NCBI GenBank assembly: GCA_964612065.1 | Contig: CAZTCD010000003.1 | Coordinates: forward strand, 27,718 to 91,717 | Reading direction: 5' to 3' | DNA length: 64,000 nt | Origin: JAKFYM01 sp964612065 | GTDB taxonomy: Bacteria > Bdellovibrionota > UBA1018 > CAIPTA01 | In this document: piece by piece, positions 34,046 to 42,220 of the stretch | Layout: each line of letters starts with the position of its first letter | Numbering within the stretch: the stretch's first letter is position 1 | Position numbers and translations under genes: made by a program | The notes under the pieces: model-generated | Database searches by the model: none | The model's input: the letters and a program-made list of their open reading frames with translations, nothing else | Told to the model about the DNA's origin: nothing

Positions 34046-35053
34046 GTGATCCAAGGGGAAAGCTTCAAAAATACGCCGGGGGAGGAAGCGGGCCTTCTTT
34101 CTAGCGGCCTGCTGCATTCTGCCGAGGATACTACTGCCTTGAAAGTGGAGATCATCGGCAAATACAGCGCCATGCTCTCCGTGATCGAAGTGGCTCTTGG
34201 TTCCGTGCTTCACGCCCTGCATATTCCTTTCGCGGGCAATTTTCTCTCCCTCAACCAGGGGTACCTTCTTTGCCGTGCCTCACTGGAAGCAAAGGCCCGG
34301 GGGGTAGGCTCCGTGGGCTATGGCGTTTCCAATGTGGCCGCAGTGTTAAAATCTCTCGCCCCCGCGGGAAAAAAACTGGGCCCCATGCTGAGCCTCAGCA
34401 TGCAGGGCTTTCTCTTCGGTTTGGGCGAAAACCTCTTCGGAGCCAATTTGCTGGGCCTCGGTCTCGGAATGGCGCTGCTTTCCTTGTGGACCTTCGTGCA
34501 GCCCTTGCTCACTTTTTATCTCTTTTTCGGAAACGAGCTTTGGAAAGCCCTTCACTATCTTTTCGAGAAAACGGTTCCCTATACAGGCCTCGGCCTTCGG
34601 GATCTCGCCTTCATTCTCGCCGGAGTGGTTCTGGTGAAGGTAGGGGTGGCGGTGGGCCTGGCGGCTTACGCTTGCCGCACCAAAGGAAATGCGGAACTTC
34701 AAAATCGGCTGTTGGCCTTGGCCAAGGAGAGGGGAGCCAGTCCCTTGGAGGGAGAGGCTCCCTCGCGGCGAGAGGCCTTTCGTCTTGCGCTGGGAGATAT
34801 GCTCCGGCCTCTCTTTCTCGTTTCCCTGGGGATAACGGCGTTCTTTCTGTTTTTTTCCCAGCACAGCTTGGCGGAACGCTTTTGGATCCTGCTTCGGCCG
34901 GTGGCGATCGGATTCGTGTTTTTTTACTTTTCCAGAACCTTGACTCTGGACCGTTGGTTGCAAAGCCTGCACGGAACCCGAGGGGAAGCTTTTGCCCTGG
35001 CCACCCAGCGCGCGCTGGCTGAGGTTCGTAAGTTTGCGTTTTCCCGGCGATGA
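34046..35053 (+). CDS. Multi-span membrane protein
   Basis: A 335-residue protein from GTG 34046 with five to six hydrophobic spans. The segment V-L-H-A-L-H-I-P-F-A-G-N-F-L-S-L-N-Q near residue 55 and S-L-A-P-A-G-K-K-L-G-P-M recall substrate-binding components of ECF-type vitamin transporters, but this is a weak, visual resemblance. The C-terminal 80 residues add two spans and a basic tail. CGGAGG precedes the start. No neighbouring ATPase gene supports a transporter. Confidence 0.65.
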   Translation: MIQGESFKNTPGEEAGLLSSGLLHSAEDTTALKVEIIGKYSAMLSVIEVALGSVLHALHIPFAGNFLSLNQGYLLCRASLEAKARGVGSVGYGVSNVAAVLKSLAPAGKKLGPMLSLSMQGFLFGLGENLFGANLLGLGLGMALLSLWTFVQPLLTFYLFFGNELWKALHYLFEKTVPYTGLGLRDLAFILAGVVLVKVGVAVGLAAYACRTKGNAELQNRLLALAKERGASPLEGEAPSRREAFRLALGDMLRPLFLVSLGITAFFLFFSQHSLAERFWILLRPVAIGFVFFYFSRTLTLDRWLQSLHGTRGEAFALATQRALAEVRKFAFSRR

Positions 35054-35125
35054 CCAGGCGCCTCTTGTTTCCTGCATTGGTAGGGGCCTAAGCTGGTATG
35101 GATTGGAATTTTCCCGGAGGATCCT

Positions 35126-35428
35126 ATGACATTGGGAGAGGCCATTAGAAGACAGCCCTTTCTGTTTCTAGGTGCCGCCTTGCCGAACCTGGCGCTCTTT
35201 ATGATCGCGCTCGTGGATAAAACCCGGGCAGAGAGCGGGCTCCCGAGCTGGATGACTCTGGCCCAATCTCCTCTTTCGATCATTCTTGCCAGCCTCGCTG
35301 TGGTGCTCGGGGTGGCGGGGGCTTTCACCCTGGTGAAGGCGGGTAAGCGGGGATTCTTTCCCGGTCTCGCCAGCGGCTTATTCGCCGCCCTTCTCTGCAC
35401 CGGGGCCTTTTTTCTCCTGAACCGCTGA
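35126..35428 (+). CDS. Small membrane protein with two to three spans
   Basis: A 100-residue protein with CGGAGG before ATG 35126. Hydrophobic segments lie at about residues 11-29, 51-70 and 79-97. No family recognised. Its last 51 bases overlap, on the opposite strand, the end of the thioesterase gene. Confidence 0.65.
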   Translation: MTLGEAIRRQPFLFLGAALPNLALFMIALVDKTRAESGLPSWMTLAQSPLSIILASLAVVLGVAGAFTLVKAGKRGFFPGLASGLFAALLCTGAFFLLNR

Positions 35429-35899
35429 TGAGCTCTTGAGCTCCTTCACTTTTTCCTGCCATGCCCGGGGCAGATAGGGCGCCACTTTTTCGAGCTCTAG
35501 GGCACGCCCGTTTCTTACGAAAACCACAGTCACGAAAGCTTCGGCTACTTCCGTTTCGCTCCGGTAGAAACGCTGGGCGATGCGCACCGTTTTCCCGGCG
35601 GCGGAGTCGAGGGAGGTGATGAGGCGAAAACGCGCGAAAGGAGGCAGCGCTCTTTTGAAGCGGATGTCCACACCCACCGCCATGGGCCTGAGTCCGTTCT
35701 TCCACATCGGCCACAAGGTGCCAGAGCTCATCGCCCAATGCCAGCGGCCAAGATCCATGAAGCGCAGGTAGTTTCCGTTATTGAGGTGGAGGTTCAGGTC
35801 GCAGTCCCAGGGCCACACCAGGAATCCGATTTTCCCCTGGGCGCCGGAATGGGTGAATAGAGATTTCAGCATCACCCACCAAAAACGAAGCTTGAACAT
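35378..35899 (-). CDS. Hot-dog-fold acyl-CoA thioesterase
   Basis: A 173-residue protein with the signature W-P-W-D-C-D-L-N-L-H-L-N-N-G-N-Y-L near residue 30, as in the 4HBT-like/THEM6 group. It should hydrolyse acyl-CoA or acyl-carrier thioesters. AGGAGA precedes ATG. The last 20 residues are a charged Ser/Lys/Glu tail that overlaps the convergent 35126 gene. Confidence 0.85.
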   Translation of the reverse strand: MFKLRFWWVMLKSLFTHSGAQGKIGFLVWPWDCDLNLHLNNGNYLRFMDLGRWHWAMSSGTLWPMWKNGLRPMAVGVDIRFKRALPPFARFRLITSLDSAAGKTVRIAQRFYRSETEVAEAFVTVVFVRNGRALELEKVAPYLPRAWQEKVKELKSSSAVQEKKGPGAEKGGE

Positions 35900-35919
35900 T
35901 CTCTACCTCTCCTTCGCCT

Positions 35920-36468
35920 TCATCTTTGGCCCTTCAGGCTGAGGCACATATGGGTGTCGTCGATCTTCTGGCCCTTCACTCGGAACTGGTCTCTTACCGT
36001 ATCGATCTTTCGGAAACCCAGTTTTTCATAAAGCGCGATCGCCGCTTTATTGTGGTCGAACACCCAGAGGTCGATCCAGTCCAGGGACGGTTGCTGCTTC
36101 GCCCAGGTGAGAGCCAGCATCGAGATCCGGCCGCCCAGGCCTTGCCCTCGTGCTTCTCTCTCCACGCCGATCGCGAATTGGCAGCGGTGGGCCGTGGACT
36201 CCATAAAGCCCGATCGCAGGAGGCAATCGGCGAGAATGTTTCCGTCTTCGTCTTCCGCGATCCAGATTCTCTGCCATCCCACCTTATCGATAGGGAGTTC
36301 GAGATCAGCCACTGTCTTGGCCACGTGTTCTTCTTTTTTCCAATCCTTGAAATCGGTAACGGGATGAAAGATTACGTCGCTTTCTTCCCCGCTTTCCCGG
36401 AAGTGCCTTTGCATATGATCGAAATAGGCGGGAGCGTCGGCGGGCGTTGCCGGGCGAAGGTTCAGCAT
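35920..36468 (-). CDS. GNAT N-acetyltransferase
   Basis: A 182-residue GNAT domain. The acetyl-CoA loop reads R-E-A-R-G-Q-G-L-G-G and the C-terminal N-K-A-A-I-A-L-Y-E-K-L-G-F is typical. The substrate is unknown. Two tandem ATGs (36471 and 36468) follow GGAGGA and overlap the stop of srkA, so translation is coupled. Confidence 0.88.
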   Translation of the reverse strand: MLNLRPATPADAPAYFDHMQRHFRESGEESDVIFHPVTDFKDWKKEEHVAKTVADLELPIDKVGWQRIWIAEDEDGNILADCLLRSGFMESTAHRCQFAIGVEREARGQGLGGRISMLALTWAKQQPSLDWIDLWVFDHNKAAIALYEKLGFRKIDTVRDQFRVKGQKIDDTHMCLSLKGQR

Positions 36469-37472
36469 CATTCCTCCATGAGAGCGAGCACTTCCTGCAG
36501 GGCCTGTATATCTTCCTCCCAATACCGGGGAGTGGCAAATTGGGGAAAAGCTTTTTGAAAGGATGGATCCTGCCAGCGCCGGGCGATCCAGGCCGAGTAG
36601 TGGATCATCCGGAGCGCGCGAAGCGGCTCGATCAGGCGAAGGGTAGAGCGATCGAAGGGGCGGAAGCGCGCATAGCCTTCGAGCAGATAGTCGCGGTCTT
36701 TTTCGGCCTCGGGCCCTCTTCCTCTCACCACCATCCAGATGTCCTGCACGGCAGGAGCCCGGGTGGAATCATCGAAATCGAGGAAGAAGGGGGAGTCCTG
36801 CTGCCAGAGGCAGTTTCCCAGATGGCAATCCCCGTGAAGGGTGAGGGTGGGAATTCCAGCGAGAGCCGCTTCCGCTCTGGCCACCATGGTGGAGGCAACC
36901 ACCTTATAGCGTTCCCGGTAAACAGGATCGATCAGGCCGGATTCCAGCAGGAAGTCCATGGGGGCGCGTCCCCAGTTCTGGGCGTTTAACGGCACGCGAT
37001 GGCGAAAGGGGAACTCGGCTCCGATATTGTGGATGCGCCCTATGTAGCGGCCGAGAGTGCGCAGGCGATCGGGATCGAGTTCGTCGAGGAGGCGTCCCCG
37101 CACTTTCGAAAAGAGCGCGAACCAGATTCCTGTTTTTTTGCAGCGGAAGAGGCTTTGGTCGTCGAGGCGCCAGGGGGCCACCACGGGGATTTCGGCCTCA
37201 TCGAGCGCGAAAAGAAAATCGTGTTCTTCCTGTATCTGGTCTTCGCTCCAGCGGCCAGGCCGGTAAAACTTCGCCACCACATGTTCGAGCTCGCCGGAGG
37301 GAAGGGAATCATCGAGCTCGATATCGTATACCCGGTTTTCGAGGGAATTCAGGGCCAGCGATCTGCCCGTGGAGCGCACTCCGGGCATGGCTTCGCCCAC
37401 CACCTCATCCACGGAATCGAGGATGGCTTCAGGGTCGAGGCGGAAGAAATCGTCGAGAACTGCGTTCGCCAT
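36468..37472 (-). CDS. srkA: Stress-response protein kinase (SrkA/YihE family)
   Basis: A 334-residue kinase of the aminoglycoside-phosphotransferase fold. L-N-S-L-E-N-R-V-Y, A-K-F-Y-R-P-G-R-W-S, the catalytic L-H-G-D-C-H-L-G-N and the metal site L-D-F-D-D are all as in E. coli YihE. SrkA phosphorylates Ser/Thr and counteracts stress-induced death. No Shine-Dalgarno site precedes ATG 37472, but TAGAAT lies six bases upstream, consistent with a leaderless message. A GNAT gene overlaps its end. Confidence 0.9.
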   Translation of the reverse strand: MANAVLDDFFRLDPEAILDSVDEVVGEAMPGVRSTGRSLALNSLENRVYDIELDDSLPSGELEHVVAKFYRPGRWSEDQIQEEHDFLFALDEAEIPVVAPWRLDDQSLFRCKKTGIWFALFSKVRGRLLDELDPDRLRTLGRYIGRIHNIGAEFPFRHRVPLNAQNWGRAPMDFLLESGLIDPVYRERYKVVASTMVARAEAALAGIPTLTLHGDCHLGNCLWQQDSPFFLDFDDSTRAPAVQDIWMVVRGRGPEAEKDRDYLLEGYARFRPFDRSTLRLIEPLRALRMIHYSAWIARRWQDPSFQKAFPQFATPRYWEEDIQALQEVLALMEE

Positions 37473-37478
37473 ACTTGT

Positions 37479-37484
37479 ATTCTA
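37479..37484 (-). promoter_or_regulatory. -10 box next to the srkA start
   Basis: TAGAAT on the minus strand ends six bases before ATG 37472. The -35 region is weak, so this is a tentative call. Confidence 0.3.
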
Positions 37485-37593
37485 ACACGTTCCCGAATTG
37501 ACACGGCAGCTCAGATTTTGAATTCGGCCATCCTTTGGGCAGGATTGTGCACTTTAATTCCTCTAGCCGATTTCGGTGATAAGCTAAGAAAGC

Positions 37594-39009
37594 ATGGATG
37601 CGAAAAATGACTGCAAGGTGTATGTGAACCGCACGCTCAATCTCCGGAAGATCCGGTATATCGGCTTCGATATGGATCACACCTTGGTGCGATACAATAC
37701 CAGCGCCTTCGAGAAGAAAACCCACGAGATCGTGCTCGAGAAGCTGGTTGCCCTGGGTTACCCGAAGGCCGTGCTGGAGCTCCCTTTCAATTACGATCTC
37801 GCGATCCGCGGGCTCGTGATGGATAAGGAGCGGGGCAACCTGCTCAAAGTTTCCAGGCATTCGGCGATCCGCGCCGCCTATCATGGGCTCGAGCCGCTCG
37901 ATTTTCCCACGCAGAAGAAAACCTACGAGAGCACCTATATCGATCTGCGCGACCAGCGCTACTCCTCCATTGATACGGCTTTCTCGATTTCCTCCGCCAA
38001 TCTTTTCATGCAGCTCGTGCAGTTCAAGGACAAAAATCCGGGCCAGAACCTGCCGGAGTACCCCACGCTCTTCCACGATCTCATGAACTCCGTGGACGCC
38101 GCTCACCGGGACGGATCCCTGAAATCCGCCGTGCGGGCCGATCTGGAAAGCTACGTGATCAAAGACGAAGCCACGGTGCGTGGCCTGGAACGCTACCGCA
38201 AGCACGACAAAAAACTCTTCGTGATCACCAATTCCGATTTCCACTACACCAAGCTTCTCCTCGATCATTGCATCACTCCTTTTCTCCGCGATTTCCCGCA
38301 CTGGAGCGATCTTTTCGAATTCGTGATCACGGCGGCGCAGAAACCCCGCTTCTTCACCGACAACCAGAAGTTCCTGCGTGTGGATCCCGCGAATGGCACC
38401 ATGACCAATCTCGAGGGCCCGCTCACTCCCGGCATCTATCAGGGCGGCTGTGCTCCCATCTTCACGCAGGATCTCGATCTCGATGGCGACGACATCCTCT
38501 ATATCGGCGACCACATCTACGGCGACATCCTCCGCCTCAAGAAAGACTGCGCCTGGCGCACGGCCATGGTGGTGGAGGACCTCGATGGCGAGATCCGCAA
38601 ATACAAAGAGGTGGCTCCGATACAGAGGCAGATCAACAAGCTGATGGCGGAAAAGCAGCCTCTGGAAGACGAGAACGTACGGCTGGTATCGGAGCGGATC
38701 GAAATCGGAAGTGCGGCGGGTGAAGAGAGGATTGCGGAGCTTCAGGCTCGCATGGGCGAGCTCGACAAGCAGATCTCCGAGCTGATTCGCAAGCACCAGG
38801 CGCATTTCAATAAGTACTGGGGCGAGGTGATGCGGGCGGGCAACGAAGAAAGCTATTTCGCCAACCAGACGGAGCGCTTTGCCTGCATCTATATGGCGAA
38901 GATTCCCGATTTGCTGGAGTACTCTCCTCGCACCTATTTCCGTGCGCCTCGAAGGCCGATGGCGCACGAGATTATGACCGGCCAGATCTCGATGACGGTG
39001 GAGAGCTGA
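37594..39009 (+). CDS. HAD-family 5'-nucleotidase (cN-II-like)
   Basis: A 471-residue protein of the HAD-IG purine 5'-nucleotidase family. Motif I is G-F-D-M-D-H-T-L near residue 20; motif II is the F-V-I-T-N-S segment; motif IV is in L-Y-I-G-D-H-I-Y-G-D-I-L. The family dephosphorylates IMP and GMP in mammals; the bacterial role is likely nucleotide turnover. A charged coiled-coil stretch lies near residues 345-400. The TolC gene begins three bases after its stop. Confidence 0.92.
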   Translation: MDAKNDCKVYVNRTLNLRKIRYIGFDMDHTLVRYNTSAFEKKTHEIVLEKLVALGYPKAVLELPFNYDLAIRGLVMDKERGNLLKVSRHSAIRAAYHGLEPLDFPTQKKTYESTYIDLRDQRYSSIDTAFSISSANLFMQLVQFKDKNPGQNLPEYPTLFHDLMNSVDAAHRDGSLKSAVRADLESYVIKDEATVRGLERYRKHDKKLFVITNSDFHYTKLLLDHCITPFLRDFPHWSDLFEFVITAAQKPRFFTDNQKFLRVDPANGTMTNLEGPLTPGIYQGGCAPIFTQDLDLDGDDILYIGDHIYGDILRLKKDCAWRTAMVVEDLDGEIRKYKEVAPIQRQINKLMAEKQPLEDENVRLVSERIEIGSAAGEERIAELQARMGELDKQISELIRKHQAHFNKYWGEVMRAGNEESYFANQTERFACIYMAKIPDLLEYSPRTYFRAPRRPMAHEIMTGQISMTVES

Positions 39010-39011
39010 AA

Positions 39012-40310
39012 GTGGGATTTTCGCTTAAAAGACCCTTTGTAATCGCGGCCGGAATTCTCTGGTGCCATGCCGCGCTTCCTTCTCCCTCTCCTTCCCCGGC
39101 TGCCGGGCTCTCCTTGGTGGATGCCTATGAGCGAGCTTTGAAGCGCAGTGAAAGCCTGGGAATCCAGTCGGAAGCCTTGATTCAGGCCAATGAGCTCGAG
39201 TCCCAGGCACGCTCCTCCATCTTTCCGACTCTCTCTGCAAGCGCGGTTTTTCTCACGCAGGAGCAGCCTACGGCCGCCACGCAGCGCCAGCAGAATACGG
39301 TAAAGGCCACGGCGAATCAGCCGCTCTTCCGGGGCTTCCGGGAGTTCGCTCTCATCCGCCAAAGAGAGGCCGTGGTGGCCAATCAGAAGGCTGAGCTGGC
39401 GAATGCCTCCCGCCTTCTTTTTTACGACGTGGCTGATGCCTACTACGCCACTCTTGCCTTGCAGTCGGATCTGAAGAACTACGGGGACGAGCTGGAGATC
39501 TCCCGGAGGCGTCTGAAAGAGCTAGAGCAGTTCCGGAGAGTGGGGCGCTCCCGTGCCAGCGAAGTGATTTCTCAAAAAGCCAATGTGGCGAGCCTCGAAG
39601 CCCAAGTGGAGGCCACCCAAGGCCAGCTCAAGGTGCAGAAAGAGATTTTGGCTTTCCTTACGGGCCTGCCGTCCACCAGCACTCTGCGCGATCAGGAATC
39701 CAGCCCCAAGGCGGAGCAGAAAATCGACACCTTTCTGGGCGGAGTTTCCTCCCGGGCCGATCTGTCTGCGGCTCAGGCGTCCACCCGGGCGGCGGAGGAG
39801 TCGGTTAAGGTAAGCCGCGGACAGCACTGGCCTTCGGCGGATCTCACGGGGAATTACTATTTCAACCGCCCGGGCAGCTCGAGTGAAATCAACTGGGATT
39901 TTTCCCTCACGATCAGCCTGCCTATTTTTCAGGGCGGTTCGGTGAACAGCCAGGTACGGGAAGCGGTTTCCGTGCAGGAACAGGCTACGTTGCGGGAATC
40001 CCTGGCAAGGCGCCAGGCGGAGCTCGAGATCAAGCGTTTGTTCGAGCAGGTGGAGAGCGGGAGAGCTCGCCTGGTAAAACTCGAGGAAGCCGCGGATCTT
40101 TCCCGCCAGAACCACGAAGCGCAAAGGCGCGATTACTCCAACGGCCTGGTTACCAATCTTGAAGTTCTTCAGGCTACGAGCTCATGGCAGGTGGCCCTTA
40201 GAAACTTTGAGCGCCAGCAGTTCAACCTGAAAAACGATTTCGTGAAACTCCAGGCCGCCGCGGGTCAGCGGCCGGAGCTGGAAGTTGCGGGCGATCGATC
40301 TGCGAAATGA
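39012..40310 (+). CDS. TolC-family outer-membrane efflux protein
   Basis: A 432-residue protein from GTG 39012 with a signal peptide ending near A-A-L-P. Two repeats of long helices and beta segments, with L-S-L-V-D-A-Y-E-R-A at the start and N-G-L-V-T-N-L-E-V-L-Q-A near the end, define the outer-membrane-factor family. It should form the trimeric exit duct of a type I secretion or tripartite efflux system. No inner-membrane pump is adjacent; the upstream nucleotidase is three bases away. Confidence 0.9.
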   Translation: MGFSLKRPFVIAAGILWCHAALPSPSPSPAAGLSLVDAYERALKRSESLGIQSEALIQANELESQARSSIFPTLSASAVFLTQEQPTAATQRQQNTVKATANQPLFRGFREFALIRQREAVVANQKAELANASRLLFYDVADAYYATLALQSDLKNYGDELEISRRRLKELEQFRRVGRSRASEVISQKANVASLEAQVEATQGQLKVQKEILAFLTGLPSTSTLRDQESSPKAEQKIDTFLGGVSSRADLSAAQASTRAAEESVKVSRGQHWPSADLTGNYYFNRPGSSSEINWDFSLTISLPIFQGGSVNSQVREAVSVQEQATLRESLARRQAELEIKRLFEQVESGRARLVKLEEAADLSRQNHEAQRRDYSNGLVTNLEVLQATSSWQVALRNFERQQFNLKNDFVKLQAAAGQRPELEVAGDRSAK

Positions 40311-40334
40311 TGTTTTCCAGCGAAAGCGGCCTCT

Positions 40335-40652
40335 TCAATCTTTGCAGTCGGGGCTCATAGGGTTGTAGCGGCAGTAATCCGGGCATCCTGGCTCCATGGG
40401 ATTATAGCGGCAGTAGTCGCCATTGGATTTGCACTCAGAGTCCATGGGGTTGTAACGGCAATAGTCCGGGCATCCGGGTTCCATGGGATTATAGCGGCAA
40501 TAGTCACCATGCGTTTTGCAGCTTTCATCCATAGGGTTATAGCGGCAGTAGTCCGGGCATCCTGGTTCCATAGGGTTGTAGCGGCAGTAGTCCGAAGCCG
40601 AGGCTTGGAACGCGAATAGCAAAAACATAGAAGCGGCGATTAAGGCTCTCAT
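40335..40652 (-). CDS. Secreted tandem-repeat Cys/Tyr-rich peptide
   Basis: A 105-residue protein with a Sec signal peptide (M-R-A-L-I-A-A-S-M-F, cleaved near A-S-A-S) and a mature part built only of six D-Y-C-R-Y-N-P-M units. They alternate E-P-G-C-P and a longer D-x-x-C-K spacer, giving three 29-residue repeats with 12 cysteines. The last copy ends S-P-D-C-K-D. AGGAGA precedes ATG 40652. No family is recognised. A disulfide-rich surface peptide, a metal binder or a precursor for peptide modification are all possible. Confidence 0.78.
   Translation of the reverse strand: MRALIAASMFLLFAFQASASDYCRYNPMEPGCPDYCRYNPMDESCKTHGDYCRYNPMEPGCPDYCRYNPMDSECKSNGDYCRYNPMEPGCPDYCRYNPMSPDCKD
40338..40592 (-). 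repeat. Three 87-bp coding tandem repeats
   Basis: The 87-base unit is present three times. Copies differ mainly at synonymous sites (TAC/TAT, AAC/AAT, CCT/CCC, GAA/GAG), while D-Y-C-R-Y-N-P-M is invariant. This means the array is old enough to diverge and the peptide is under constraint. Confidence 0.85.
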
Positions 40653-41113
40653 GATGATCTCTCCTAAAAGTTCGGCATTCGCCCGGTTGTGTGAGGCGTT
40701 TGCTTGTGTGTGTATGGCGACCGCCTGCCTAATCGCAATTTCTGTGCCCTTGGAGAAGGCGTTTTTCCCGCTTCTCCGGAGGCGAGAGGAGTTTCGGGGT
40801 CAATCCGGCCCTGTATTTTTTCTGGGGACACCGCGTTTAGAGAAATCGTTGCTCGCTGGGGAAAGCATGCACGCGGCTCTCGAGTGGGAATGCCGGGCCT
40901 TCTTTGTGAGTGATGATGGGATGGGAGATTGATATTAAATACCTGAAATCAATGGCATATTTTTAACGCCCAGAATCACATCAAATCGCATCATTTTAAC
41001 CTGCCTTCTTAGGTGCCCCTGCTTCAGGCTCTCGGATAGTTTGGATTTCAGGCGGAACAACCTCCGCTCGGGGGCGAAAGCCTTTCTAAATTTGAAACAA
41101 ACTTGGAGATCTT
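40653..41113. other. Intergenic region without a convincing gene
   Basis: About 460 bases. A 93-codon plus-strand frame starts at 40651, inside the divergent ribosome site, and is not protein-like after residue 35. The part from 40940 to 41000 is AT-rich and probably holds promoters. A possible minus-strand promoter (TTGCGA, 18 bases, TACACA) lies near 40710-40740. Confidence 0.4.
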
Positions 41114-41626
41114 ATGAAGACGCTAATGATCCTTTCTGTTCTTTCCCTTCTCAGCGCTGACGCCTTCGCCCGCCGCGGCCAGGACGACGGTGCTCACCAC
41201 GGTGGCGAACACCACGGCCAGATCGTTGGCTGCGAAGTAAAGCTCAACGGCGCGAAAGTTCTGCAGCGGGCCGCTGTCGTGGGAGCCCCTGTGGTAGTGG
41301 ATACCGCGCAGTTCACTCTCAATATGAGCTATGCTGCCGGCCGCCTGTTCGAGGCTTCGCTGCTCGATAAAGCCAGCGGCGATACCCTCAGCCTAGCCAA
41401 CGACGGCTCCGGCAACGTGAATGGCACGCTTCGTACTGACGAGAATCCCGCCGCTCCCGTGGCTCTTACGTTGCCTGTGGGCATGCGTGAGGCTTTCGCT
41501 TCCTCCTCCTCGGGAGATTCCGTGAAGCTCGAGCGCGGTGCCCGTGGTGCCCTGGCCAAGGCCGAGCTCGCATTCCGCTCCAACGAGGCTCCTGCCAGCT
41601 TCGTGAAGTTCGAATGCTATTACTAA
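41114..41626 (+). CDS. Secreted protein with His-rich N-terminus
   Basis: A 170-residue exported protein (signal peptide M-K-T-L-M-I-L-S-V-L, cleaved at A-F-A). The mature start R-R-G-Q-D-D-G-A-H-H-G-G-E-H-H-G could bind metal. The remainder is beta-rich with two cysteines (G-C-E-V and E-C-Y-Y), likely a disulfide tying the termini. TTGGAGA precedes ATG. The downstream secreted gene also begins its mature part with R-R-G. Function unknown. Confidence 0.72.
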   Translation: MKTLMILSVLSLLSADAFARRGQDDGAHHGGEHHGQIVGCEVKLNGAKVLQRAAVVGAPVVVDTAQFTLNMSYAAGRLFEASLLDKASGDTLSLANDGSGNVNGTLRTDENPAAPVALTLPVGMREAFASSSSGDSVKLERGARGALAKAELAFRSNEAPASFVKFECYY

Positions 41627-41633
41627 GCCATTT

Positions 41634-41661
41634 CCCCCGGGTAGCCTAAGCCGCCCGGGGG
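41634..41661 (+). terminator. Strong GC hairpin after the 41114 gene
   Basis: CCCCCGGG pairs perfectly with CCCGGGGG across a 12-base loop, eight bases after the stop. The following sequence is CCAAAAACTTT, so the U tract is weak. Confidence 0.6.
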
Positions 41662-41674
41662 CCAAAAACTTTCG

Positions 41675-41707
41675 TTGACCCAAGCCGAAAAAACGCAATA
41701 TATTGCG
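41675..41707 (+). promoter_or_regulatory. Promoter overlapping a palindromic operator-like site
   Basis: TTGACC (41675-41680), an 18-base spacer and TATATT (41699-41704) form a promoter. The -10 box is inside the perfect 14-base palindrome CGCAATATATTGCG (41694-41707). A further CGCAAT follows after two bases, giving three half-sites. A repressor or activator site is likely; the regulator encoded at 42217 in the same unit is the obvious candidate. Confidence 0.6.
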
Positions 41708-41725
41708 CCGCAATAGGGGGCCATT

Positions 41726-42220
41726 ATGTGGACCAAAATCGCTCTAATTTGTCTCTTAAGCGCACTGATCGTTCCTTCCGCCCAAGCCCGGCGAGGTTAT
41801 GAGCCAGGCCCTGGCGGGCAGCAAAGCGCCTTCTACTGGGTTCCTGTGTCCACCGAGCTCTCGCCTTATGCCGGATTCCGCATCGATGATTTTGAAATGG
41901 AAGTGGAGGCCGGCCGCACCAAAGTGGAATACAGCCTTCCTCTTCATCTCGTGGGAGTTTCCCATAAATTGCATTTCTACGGCCCCATCGAGCCTGATGC
42001 CGAAGGCAATCTCGTGCTCACCGGCGAAAACGGGCGTTTGGTATGCCGTGTGTCCGCCGCGCAATGCCACGCCAAGTACGAGAACCTTCCCTTCAATCAG
42101 GAAGGCGCCTCACGGTATATTCGTGAAATCTCCGCATCCGAGGCCGAGGCCAAGGCCCGCGAGCTGGTGTTCACCGCTTTCTCCACGGAAGGCGTGGGCT
42201 TTCTCCTCTTCCGAAAATGA
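41726..42220 (+). CDS. Small secreted protein coupled to regulator
   Basis: A 164-residue exported protein (signal peptide M-W-T-K-I-A-L-I-C-L-L-S, cleaved at A-Q-A-R). The mature start is R-R-G-Y-E-P-G-P-G-G, as in the upstream secreted protein. The body is beta-rich with two cysteines (L-V-C-R-V and A-Q-C-H). AGGGGG precedes ATG. The regulator gene at 42217 starts within its stop codon (ATGA). Function unknown. Confidence 0.7.
   Translation: MWTKIALICLLSALIVPSAQARRGYEPGPGGQQSAFYWVPVSTELSPYAGFRIDDFEMEVEAGRTKVEYSLPLHLVGVSHKLHFYGPIEPDAEGNLVLTGENGRLVCRVSAAQCHAKYENLPFNQEGASRYIREISASEAEAKARELVFTAFSTEGVGFLLFRK

Noticed and set aside
40335..40592. CRISPR-like direct repeats
   Set aside because: The 87-base repeats are contiguous, in frame and coding; there are no spacers.
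40734..40739. CGCAAT half-site near the repeat-peptide promoter
   Set aside because: A single six-base half-site is expected by chance and has no palindromic partner.
40651..40932. 93-codon ORF divergent from the repeat-peptide gene
   Set aside because: The start lies inside the ribosome site of the divergent gene and the C-terminal two thirds are not protein-like.
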